A DNA stretch of 64,000 bases. Origin: Allopseudospirillum japonicum (lineage in GTDB: Bacteria > Pseudomonadota > Gammaproteobacteria > Pseudomonadales > Halomonadaceae). Positions 56,780 to 64,000 of the stretch are shown here, one piece after another. The notes below the pieces were generated by a model. That model was not told the DNA's origin and did no database searches. It worked only from the letters and a program-made list of their open reading frames with translations. The translations under genes and the position numbers were made by a program. Numbering within the stretch: position 1 is the first letter of the stretch; each line of letters starts with the position of its first letter. Location: contig NZ_FNYH01000010.1 in assembly GCF_900108915.1 (NCBI RefSeq), forward strand, positions 62,001 through 126,000. The letters are read 5' to 3'.

Positions 56780-57152
56780 AATCCACTGCTCATGCTCTAT
56801 TTTCCCTAGGCAAGCACACCTTGCGCTTGTCTAGCGGCCTTAGGTTTCTCCATGGACACTAGATTGCCACTTGAGCGCTTTTGTTCATTTGTCGATAAAA
56901 GTGTAACTCTATGTAATCATTTCTTTACCCTTAGGTAAAAATAGCCTGCCTAGGCATATCTTGTCGATGAAAGTTTATGGTAGGCTTAAAAGACGCATCT
57001 GTGCTAAATCCTAAATCAATCACTGGTAAATTTTCTCTAACGTTTTTCTAGTTACAAGAAAAGACTAGATTGATCGCCAACCTAAATGCACACACGTGCC
57101 TGCACTTTCCTAATGATAACAAGATCCTTGTGACTTCCAGGAGTGGATTTGT
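56780..57152. other. Intergenic region before the chemoreceptor
   Basis: About 370 bp. A 10-bp stem (ctaggcaagc 56806-56815 / gcttgtctag 56825-56834, one wobble) without a T-run may be a weak terminator of the secreted-protein gene. I looked for a sigma-28 promoter and found none at the right spacing. Good RBS caggag before the next ATG. Confidence 0.4.
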
Positions 57153-58280
57153 ATGTGGGGAGCTAGTAAACAAAAACTCGCCGACGCTCAACGTGAAATC
57201 GAACAATTACGCCAAGAAAACCGAAATCTGCAGTATGAACTGGAACAAACAAGACAAGATCAAGGACAAAAAGCGCAGGCTTGCCAGCAAGCGACAGAAC
57301 GTACTGATTTTCTCGTACAACTCAATAAGGTCATTTATAACGGCCATGATTCGATTGGCAGTGTGCGTGAGCGAGTTGCGGATACCGCAGAAATTCTGCA
57401 TCAAAAACGCGAAGAATTAAGCAATGCACAAGAGCTTTTCGAACGTTGCACACGTTTGCTACGCGAAATTGCGCAACAAGCACAGGCTATTAGTCAGCAG
57501 GCCAATACCAACCGTGAAGAGGTGAAAGTCTTAGATGGTGCCTCCGCACAAATCACAGAATTCGTAGATACCATTCATAATATCTCTGAACAAACCAATC
57601 TGCTGGCTTTAAATGCAGCGATTGAGGCCGCGCGTGCAGGTGAGCATGGTCGTGGTTTTGCCGTGGTTGCCGATGAGGTGCGTTCTCTCGCCCAAAGAGC
57701 AGGTAAAGCAACCTCAGAAATCACTAACCTTGTGGGCACCATTGAGGAGCAAACAAGACGCACTTTTTCAAGTTCAGAAGAGATGGTTGCTAAATCTCAG
57801 CAAATTGATACTTCTGCCCAAGAAGGCCAAGGGGTGATTGATGAAGTCGTCCTTATTGCCGAAAGTATGCGCCAAGTGATTCTAGAAACTGCGACTAAAA
57901 GCTTTATGGAAACCGTGAAACTGGACCATTTTGTTTTTAAAAATGAGATTTACAAAGGCATTTTAGGCCTTAGCAATAAACAAGCGCACGAGTTTAACGA
58001 TCATACCCAATGTCGCCTTGGACAATGGTATTTCTCAGGCGTTGGCAGCAAATACTATAGTCATACAGCAAATTTCAATCAGTTGGCTGCACCACATGAA
58101 GCTGTACATTCAGCAGGTAAGCAGGCATTACAAGAAGCCCGCGCAGGCAACACCAATGCTGCTTTACAAGAGCTACGTACCATGGAAGAGCAAAGCCGGA
58201 TTGTCATGGAAGTATTAAATGGCATCGCCGCTGAATATATTGATAGCAAGCTTGGCCGTAAAAAATCACGCTATCGTTAA
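57153..58280 (+). CDS. Soluble methyl-accepting chemotaxis protein with CZB domain
   Basis: 375-residue cytoplasmic chemoreceptor. Seen: N-terminal coiled coil ([19 protein letters not shown]), the signalling hairpin tip [32 protein letters not shown] (about 147-180), and a C-terminal chemoreceptor zinc-binding domain with H259, C287, H315 and H319. No TM helix or periplasmic domain. The layout resembles TlpD of Helicobacter, whose CZB senses zinc/hypochlorite; the ligand here is unknown. Confidence 0.92.
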   Translation: MWGASKQKLADAQREIEQLRQENRNLQYELEQTRQDQGQKAQACQQATERTDFLVQLNKVIYNGHDSIGSVRERVADTAEILHQKREELSNAQELFERCTRLLREIAQQAQAISQQANTNREEVKVLDGASAQITEFVDTIHNISEQTNLLALNAAIEAARAGEHGRGFAVVADEVRSLAQRAGKATSEITNLVGTIEEQTRRTFSSSEEMVAKSQQIDTSAQEGQGVIDEVVLIAESMRQVILETATKSFMETVKLDHFVFKNEIYKGILGLSNKQAHEFNDHTQCRLGQWYFSGVGSKYYSHTANFNQLAAPHEAVHSAGKQALQEARAGNTNAALQELRTMEEQSRIVMEVLNGIAAEYIDSKLGRKKSRYR

Positions 58281-58301
58281 CGCTTTGTTTACAGGGTTTT
58301 T

Positions 58302-59384
58302 ATGTCTGCTTTTCATACTCTCACTGACTTTTTTGAACGTTCAGGTGCCTGCTATCAGGCTTTTGATTTAGGGCGTCGTGTACAGCCCCTAGATACAAGC
58401 TATTGGCAAGCTTTTGAGTCTGGACAACGCCCTTATGCCTACCCTTGGCAACAAACGGCATGTCTCGGTTTAGTCTTTTATTATCCCAGCGCTCCACAAG
58501 ATCCTTTGGTCTGGTTTTTGAAATTACCTCTTGATGAGCAAGGTTTTATTCAAGGGGGGCCTAGGGATGCTTTTGTTAAACGTCTACTAGAAACCCTTGG
58601 CCAGCAAGCACAACAACTGACAGACCAAGCAACTAGCGTACGATTAGACCCCTTAATGGAGAATAATCCACTGGTATTTACGCCAGATCAGGAACGCCAA
58701 GCCATCTTTCATGCTTACGCACGCCAACATCTGCAACAAGCCCCTAGCACACATTATGCGCCCGCGTATGCATATCTTACTCAACCAGAGGGAAATGCTT
58801 GGCAAACCTTAAGTTTACAAGGCATTGCAGATGTCGCCTTGCAACATACACAAGCAGGACAAGCGCAAGCTTTAGCAACCCAAGTACCTGCTTGGCCCAC
58901 GCCAGTATTGACCCTATTGGCACGTTGTTTAGAAGCGGTTCCCGTGGCCCCTGTATTGGCAAAGGCTTTAGCGCAAAATCTCGCCTTACGTGTGCAAAAT
59001 CCACAAACTACTACCACTGAGGTGGCTAGTTTGCTGCGTGCATTAAGCCATCCGCAAACTCAATGGGATAATAAAGAATTACAGGCTGCGTTAATGCATC
59101 CTACAGATCAAAATCCTTGGTATCCTTATCTTCAAGATCCCGAAGTGCTGACCACACTGGCCTTAAAATATACGCATCAACTGGAAGATTTATCCTTTTT
59201 ACAGGCGTATTTGCAGGTGCTTGCGCAACAAGATATGTCAATATTTAAGCCCTTACTTAAAGACTTATTATTTATGCCCAATTTACGGGTGTTGATTTTA
59301 GCTTTGATTCGCCAAGCCCCCACCGACTCTGCTTTAGCCAAGGCGCTGACCCTCTTAGTACAAGAGGCGCAAACAAAGACATAG
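58302..59384 (+). CDS. DUF3549 family protein
   Basis: 360-residue protein of a family restricted largely to pseudomonads and relatives. Seen: TDFFERSGACYQAFDLGRRVQPLD, the family N-terminus, and WFLKLPLDEQGFIQGGPRDAFVKRLLE; the rest is helical-repeat-like. Function unknown. It begins 21 bp after the chemoreceptor, so a shared transcript is likely. Confidence 0.85.
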   Translation: MSAFHTLTDFFERSGACYQAFDLGRRVQPLDTSYWQAFESGQRPYAYPWQQTACLGLVFYYPSAPQDPLVWFLKLPLDEQGFIQGGPRDAFVKRLLETLGQQAQQLTDQATSVRLDPLMENNPLVFTPDQERQAIFHAYARQHLQQAPSTHYAPAYAYLTQPEGNAWQTLSLQGIADVALQHTQAGQAQALATQVPAWPTPVLTLLARCLEAVPVAPVLAKALAQNLALRVQNPQTTTTEVASLLRALSHPQTQWDNKELQAALMHPTDQNPWYPYLQDPEVLTTLALKYTHQLEDLSFLQAYLQVLAQQDMSIFKPLLKDLLFMPNLRVLILALIRQAPTDSALAKALTLLVQEAQTKT

Positions 59385-59484
59385 CCACTTAGGTTAAAGG
59401 GTTAAAGCATCACCGCCATTAGGCAAAGTCTGCACGAAGCTTTAAGATAAGGCCTTTATTTTTATTACTGAATAAAGGCCATCT

Positions 59485-60687
59485 ATGAACTCAGATCTAC
59501 AAAAATTACAAGCGTATCCCTTCGAAAAACTCGCAGCTTTAAAAGCGCAAGTGACGGCCAATCCAGAGCTAGCCCATATTGCTTTATCTGTTGGTGAACC
59601 TAGACATCCGGCACCCGAGTTTGTTTTAGATACCCTTACACAGGCGCTCAATCAAGTCAGTCACTATCCAGCGACCAAAGGCATATTAGAATTGCGCCAA
59701 GCAATCAGCACATGGGCGGGCCACCGCTTTGATTTACCAGAAGGGGCTTTGGATCCCGAACGTCATGTGCTCCCTGTGAATGGCACCCGTGAAGCCATTT
59801 TTGCGCTGACCCAAGCCGTCGTTGATCGCAGTCAAGGTGGCTATGTGGTGATGCCAAACCCCTTTTATCAAATTTATGAAGGTGCTTGTTACCTTGCCGG
59901 TGCGACTCCCTATTTCTTGGATACGCCTGCCGAACAGAACTTTTTGCCTGATTTTGAGCAAGTCCCTGCCGAAGTCTGGCAACAAACCCAAATGGTGTTT
60001 ATCTGTACACCCGGCAATCCCACAGGGGCAGTGATGCCCTTGGAACAGCTCAAGCGCCTCATTGCCTTAGCAGATGAATATAATTTCATCATCGCTTCAG
60101 ATGAGTGTTATTCCGAGATTTACCTTGATGAAACCCAAGCACCTGTGGGTTTATTAAGTGCGTGTGCTGCTTTAGGCCGCTATGATTTTAAACGCTGTGT
60201 TGTCTTTCATAGCTTGTCAAAACGCTCCAACTTACCTGGTTTACGTTCTGGCTTTGTCGCAGGGGATGCAGAGATTATCCAGCCGTTTTTGCTGTACCGG
60301 ACTTATCATGGTTGTGCGATGGCCCCTTATCATCAAGTCGCTAGTTGTGTCGCTTGGCAAGATGAAACTCATACCCAAGCGAATCGTGCTTTATATCGAC
60401 AAAAATTTGCGGCTGTCACAGAAATTCTCGCGCCTGTGTTAGATTTCCCTACACCACAAGCCAGCTTTTACCTATGGCCTGCGACCCCGATTGCTGATAC
60501 AGACTTTGCGCAAGCCTTATTTGCTCAGCAAAATATCACAGTTTTACCTGGGCGCTATTTATCACGTCTTAACCCAGTCACGGGTAAAAATCCGGGGGAA
60601 GGTCGTGTGCGTATGGCGCTGGTCGCAACCCATGAGGAATGTTTAGATGCCGCTTGGCGTATTCGTCGCTTTGTGGAAGCTTTGTAA
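59485..60687 (+). CDS. dapC: Succinyldiaminopimelate aminotransferase DapC
   Basis: PLP aminotransferase of lysine/peptidoglycan precursor synthesis, together with dapF and lysA in this window. Seen: IALSVGEPRHPAPEFVLDTL, FICTPGNPTGAVM, ASDECYSEIYLDE and the PLP lysine in HSLSKRSNLPGLRSGF; 400 residues. Identity as dapC rests on similarity to the Pseudomonas enzyme; the fold is shared with other class I aminotransferases. The stop codon abuts the murJ start. Confidence 0.88.
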   Translation: MNSDLQKLQAYPFEKLAALKAQVTANPELAHIALSVGEPRHPAPEFVLDTLTQALNQVSHYPATKGILELRQAISTWAGHRFDLPEGALDPERHVLPVNGTREAIFALTQAVVDRSQGGYVVMPNPFYQIYEGACYLAGATPYFLDTPAEQNFLPDFEQVPAEVWQQTQMVFICTPGNPTGAVMPLEQLKRLIALADEYNFIIASDECYSEIYLDETQAPVGLLSACAALGRYDFKRCVVFHSLSKRSNLPGLRSGFVAGDAEIIQPFLLYRTYHGCAMAPYHQVASCVAWQDETHTQANRALYRQKFAAVTEILAPVLDFPTPQASFYLWPATPIADTDFAQALFAQQNITVLPGRYLSRLNPVTGKNPGEGRVRMALVATHEECLDAAWRIRRFVEAL

Positions 60688-62304
60688 ATGTCCGCGCCAT
60701 GCTCTCAAACACCACCTGCATCTTCCTCTCAGGCCGCCAAACGCGGCCTTTTGGGCTCAAGTTTATTAGTGAGCTTGATGACTTTGGTTTCCCGTGTGCT
60801 TGGTCTAGCGCGTGATATTAGTATTGCCCTTTTATTTGGTGCAGGCTCAGGTGCTGATGCTTTTTTTGTCGCTTTTAAAATCCCTAATTTTTTGCGGCGT
60901 TTATTCGCCGAAGGCGCCTTCAATCAAGCCTTTGTCCCTGTACTCAGTGAATATCGCAGTCAGCACCCCAGCGAGGTACGTCCTTTAATTGGCGCTGTCT
61001 TTATTGCTTTAAGCAGTGTGTTATTTGTCGTCACAGGCTTAGCTATTTGGGGTGCGCCTTGGTTGGTTTGGGTCTTTGCTCCCGGATTTGCACAAGATGC
61101 GGATCAATTAGCGCTCACAGCACAGATGCTGCAAATGACCTTTCCTTATCTAGCCTTGATTTCTCTGACGGCTTTTTGCAGTAGTATCCTCAATACTTAC
61201 GATAAATTTGCTATTCCCGCTTTCACACCGGTTTGGCTGAATCTCAGCTTAATTGCCTGTGCTTTCTTATTAACCCCTTGGCTAGAAACACCAATTTTCG
61301 CCTTAGCTTGGGGGGTGCTGATTGCAGGGGTGATTCAGCTGATCTTTCAGCTACCTTTTTTAGCCCAATTAGCCCTTTTGCCTCCTTTACCCTCGTCTTG
61401 GCAAGCATGGAAACAAGCTTGGCAGCATTCAGGGGTTAAACGCATTTTAGATTTAATGCTACCTGCCTTATTTGGCGTGTCAGTAAGCCAGATCAACTTA
61501 TTGCTAGATACGATTTTGGCTTCTTTATTGGTAACCGGCAGTGTGTCCTGGTTGTATTACTCTGATCGCTTAGTTGAACTGCCCTTAGGCGTGTTCGGTA
61601 TCGCGATTGCTACGGTGATTTTACCTAGCTTGTCACGCCAACATACACAAGCTGATCAAACAGCATTTGGACGCTTACTCGTCTGGGGCTTGCGCTTGGT
61701 CTTACTGATTGCTTTACCTGCGGCTTTGGGCTTAATGCTACTTGCTGAACCTTTACTGACCACCTTGTTTCAATATGGTGCTATGGGGACACAGGATGTG
61801 ACCATGGCTGCACTAAGCCTGCGGGCGTATGCACTGGGTTTGGTCGCTTTTATGTTGATTAAAGTCCTCGCGCCAGGTTTTTATGCCCGCCAAGATACAC
61901 GCACACCGGTACGTATTGGCGTAAAAGCCATGCTCGCCAATATGGTATTTAATCTTTTACTCGTCTGGCATTTGGCCCATACCGGCTTGGCATTAGCGAC
62001 GGCTTTATCTGCATTTTTAAATGCTTATTGGCTTTATCAGGGACTGCGTCAGGCAGGCATATTAACGGACTTAAACGAGCTCTGGCCTTATGTACTGAAA
62101 TTATCAGCCGGCTTGCTGGCCTTGGCGATAGCTGTTGTCATCAGCAGCCAGCCCTTAGACTGGTGGTTTGCTGCCACTTGGTGGATGCGCACCTTGACCT
62201 TAGCTATGCAAATTGGTTTAGGCGCTGCGGCTTACTTTGGCGTTTTATGGTTATTGGGAATTCGTTGGCAAGCATTGAAAACACATGAACCCCCTGCGTC
62301 TTAA
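60688..62304 (+). CDS. murJ: Lipid II flippase MurJ
   Basis: Flips lipid II across the inner membrane for peptidoglycan. Seen: SVLGLA-type SRVLGLARDISIALLFGAGSGADAFFVAFKIPNFLRRLFAEGAFNQAFVPVL at the N-terminus, 14-TM layout, and DTILASLLVTGSVSWLYYSDRLVELPLGVFGIAIATVILP. 538 residues. It directly abuts dapC (zero spacing), so the two are likely co-translated. Not next to rpsT/ribF, the usual place. Confidence 0.95.
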   Translation: MSAPCSQTPPASSSQAAKRGLLGSSLLVSLMTLVSRVLGLARDISIALLFGAGSGADAFFVAFKIPNFLRRLFAEGAFNQAFVPVLSEYRSQHPSEVRPLIGAVFIALSSVLFVVTGLAIWGAPWLVWVFAPGFAQDADQLALTAQMLQMTFPYLALISLTAFCSSILNTYDKFAIPAFTPVWLNLSLIACAFLLTPWLETPIFALAWGVLIAGVIQLIFQLPFLAQLALLPPLPSSWQAWKQAWQHSGVKRILDLMLPALFGVSVSQINLLLDTILASLLVTGSVSWLYYSDRLVELPLGVFGIAIATVILPSLSRQHTQADQTAFGRLLVWGLRLVLLIALPAALGLMLLAEPLLTTLFQYGAMGTQDVTMAALSLRAYALGLVAFMLIKVLAPGFYARQDTRTPVRIGVKAMLANMVFNLLLVWHLAHTGLALATALSAFLNAYWLYQGLRQAGILTDLNELWPYVLKLSAGLLALAIAVVISSQPLDWWFAATWWMRTLTLAMQIGLGAAAYFGVLWLLGIRWQALKTHEPPAS

Positions 62305-62324
62305 TGCATTGGATAAAGTGGATA

Positions 62325-62344
62325 CCTCGCCCTTACGGGCGGGG
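62325..62344. terminator. Hairpin between murJ and the convergent PP0621-like gene
   Basis: 8-bp stem cctcgccc / gggcgggg (one wobble), 4-nt loop. No T-run on either side, so a weak terminator at best. Confidence 0.4.
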
Positions 62345-62356
62345 CAGCTAGGAGAA

Positions 62357-62632
62357 CTAAGCATCATCTTTTTTCTGGCGACCATCGCGCAAAAAACGCT
62401 CTTGATGCTCGTGACAACAAAACCACAAGGCTTCATGTGCATGAGCTTGCGATTGGGGCAAATGCAAATCGCAAAAAGCACATTTTACCATTTGCTCATC
62501 GGGCGGGGGGGCATGTTGTTGGGCTTTTTCTTGCTCCGCTTGTTGTTGATAAGCGTTCCAAGCACGGAAAAGTTTGAACCCCAACCAAAACAAAGCCACA
62601 AAAATAATTAGACGAATAATCAATAGACTCAC
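62357..62632 (-). CDS. PP0621-like small membrane-anchored zinc-ribbon protein
   Basis: 91 residues: one N-terminal TM helix (LIIRLIIFVALFWLGFKLF), a charged linker and a Cys-rich tail MVKCAFCDLHLPQSQAHAHEALWFCCHEHQERFLRDGR with C-x2-C and CC/H pairs that can bind zinc. This matches the PP0621-family layout in Pseudomonas. Function unknown. Divergent from nadE. Confidence 0.8.
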   Translation of the reverse strand: MSLLIIRLIIFVALFWLGFKLFRAWNAYQQQAEQEKAQQHAPPPDEQMVKCAFCDLHLPQSQAHAHEALWFCCHEHQERFLRDGRQKKDDA

Positions 62633-62747
62633 CTTTGGTCTCTCCCAACGGATAAAAGCAGGCTCACTCCCTTGCTTTCATGACACAATCCTAGAGAATA
62701 TAACTTCTTAGACCCTGATGCGCCTGAAAGTTGAGGCAGATTTGCTT

Positions 62748-64000
62748 ATGTTACGTATTATGATGGCACAAGCTAACTTCAAAGTTGGCGATATTGATGC
62801 AAATACCCAAAAAATCATCGAACTTGGCCGCCAAGCACAAACGCAAGGCGCGGATATTGTTGTCTTCCCTGAATTAGCCTTAACAGGCTATCCACCAGAA
62901 GATTTGCTGTTACGCCCAAGCTTGCATCTCAGGGTTGAAAGTGCACTAGCACAGATTAGTCAAAGCCTTAAAGATTTAGGCATTATCCTAGGTTACCCTG
63001 CACAACGCGAAGGCAAACTTTATAATATGGCGGGCTTTTTCTACCAAGGGCAAACCTTGGGCGAATATGCTAAACATTGCTTGCCTAATCATCAGGTCTT
63101 CGATGAAAAGCGTTATTTTCATCCTGGTACTCAGGCTTGTGTCGTACATTTTCGCGGGGTGCGTTTAGGCTTATCCATTTGTGAAGATCTTTGGCATCCT
63201 GAACCCATCATGGCTGCCCGTGATGCGGGGGCACAATTAATGATTAGCCTCAATGCTTCACCTTTTCATATGGGCAAGCTGGCACAAAGGCGCGCCCTGC
63301 TACAAGAAAGTGCCATCAACAGCCAACTTCCTATTATTTATACCAATCTTGTTGGCGGGCAAGATGAATTGGTGTTCGATGGTGCCTCTTTCGCAGTCAA
63401 TGCCCAAGGCCAAATCTGTGTACAAGCACCTGCTTACCAAGAAAATTTATATCCAGTGGAAGTGTGTTTGCTAGAGCAAGAAGCCTGCATCCAACAAGGC
63501 CCGCAAGCCCCACAATTAGATGCAGATGCTGAGCTTTATCAAGCCCTTGTTTTAGGCTTAGCAGATTATGTGAATAAAAATGGTTTCCAAGGCGTTGTGT
63601 TAGGTCTATCCGGCGGGATTGATTCCGCTTTATCAGCTGCTATTGCGGTCGATGCTTTGGGGCCTGAACGTGTCCAAGCCGTGATGATGCCTTATCACTA
63701 TACTTCCTCAATGAGCTTACAAGATGCTGCTGCCCAAGCAAAAATGTTAGGCATTGACTACCAAGTGCTTCCGATTGCTCCTATGGTAGAAAACTTTATG
63801 GATACTTTAGCGCCTTGCTTTGCTGGACATGCGAAAGACACCACAGAAGAAAACTTACAAGCGCGCACCCGTGGGGTGTTACTCATGGCTTTATCCAATA
63901 AACTTGGCTTAATGGTGTTAACCACGGGCAATAAAAGCGAAATGGCGGTTGGTTATGCCACCTTATATGGTGATATGGTCGGTGGATTTAATGCACTGAA
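62748..64000 (+). CDS. nadE: Glutamine-dependent NAD synthetase NadE (3' end outside window)
   Basis: Final step of NAD synthesis, amidating nicotinate adenine dinucleotide. At least 417 residues are visible and the frame runs off the window. Seen: N-terminal nitrilase-type glutaminase with catalytic Glu in FPELALTGYPPEDLL, Lys in YAKHCLPN and Cys in LSICEDLW; then the synthetase PP-loop GLSGGIDSALSAAIAV (about 286) and TTGNKSEMAVGYATLYGDMVGGF. ATG 62748 fits the family start (MLRIMMAQANFKVGDI). Confidence 0.96.
   Translation, partial: MLRIMMAQANFKVGDIDANTQKIIELGRQAQTQGADIVVFPELALTGYPPEDLLLRPSLHLRVESALAQISQSLKDLGIILGYPAQREGKLYNMAGFFYQGQTLGEYAKHCLPNHQVFDEKRYFHPGTQACVVHFRGVRLGLSICEDLWHPEPIMAARDAGAQLMISLNASPFHMGKLAQRRALLQESAINSQLPIIYTNLVGGQDELVFDGASFAVNAQGQICVQAPAYQENLYPVEVCLLEQEACIQQGPQAPQLDADAELYQALVLGLADYVNKNGFQGVVLGLSGGIDSALSAAIAVDALGPERVQAVMMPYHYTSSMSLQDAAAQAKMLGIDYQVLPIAPMVENFMDTLAPCFAGHAKDTTEENLQARTRGVLLMALSNKLGLMVLTTGNKSEMAVGYATLYGDMVGGFNAL

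Noticed and set aside
56881-56980. Sigma-28 promoter for the chemoreceptor (gtcgataa-like boxes)
   Set aside because: The boxes at about 56891 and 56963 lack a taaa-type -35 at the required spacing.

Overview
The window looks like chromosomal DNA of a free-living, respiring gammaproteobacterium of the Pseudomonas/Oceanospirillum side of the class. Reasons: the block ccoNOQP-ccoG-ccoHIS-TauE/SafE-hemN-fnr-apt, a FabY-type ketoacyl synthase instead of FabH, a Pseudomonas-type Fur without the CxxC pairs, relA next to a GacS/BarA kinase, a DUF484 protein after dapF, and a MalT-like LuxR regulator. No phage, insertion sequence or CRISPR array was seen. The species cannot be named from this sequence.

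Layout. 1-2351: C-terminal part of an RND efflux pump with a His/Asp repeat, then an unrecognised coiled-coil protein. 3.5-16.3 kb: ttcA, then (minus strand) apt, an Fnr/Anr oxygen sensor, hemN, a TauE/SafE membrane protein and the full cbb3 oxidase assembly and structural genes; Fnr-type boxes lie before fnr and before ccoN. 16.7-17.4 kb: six tRNA genes, (Val-Asp)x3, from one strong promoter. 17.5-29 kb: fadH, a DnaQ-like exonuclease, a cNMP/CBS/nucleotidyltransferase protein, the acetate-type symporter pair (DUF4212 + SSS), and divergently an SSS-linked hybrid histidine kinase. 29-36 kb: rlmJ, bolA, an unknown membrane protein, fabY and a MalT-like regulator. 36.4-48.1 kb (plus strand): argH, lptM, lysA, dapF, DUF484, a HAD hydrolase, dprA, purE, tsaC, hemF, an RNA gene, yciO, scpA and scpB. 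48.1-64 kb: cobB, a malY/patB-like gene, fur, relA, gacS/barA, a secreted unknown, a soluble CZB chemoreceptor, DUF3549, dapC, murJ, a PP0621-like protein and the start of nadE.

Most interesting: the ~700 bp between hemF and yciO holds what looks like a CrcZ/CrcY-type regulatory RNA. It has a sigma-54 -24/-12 promoter (45309-45324), an upstream inverted repeat with TGTTAC/GTAACA half-sites, about 590 nt carrying at least eight AAnAAnAA (catabolite-activity) motif clusters, six of them placed in loops of predicted stem-loops, and a strong intrinsic terminator. The same motif occurs just upstream of the ribosome binding sites of fadH and of the DUF4212/acetate symporter operon in this window, which would make them Hfq/Crc targets. 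Together this suggests a carbon-catabolite control circuit (decoy RNA plus fatty-acid and acetate targets). This is inference from sequence; it has not been tested.
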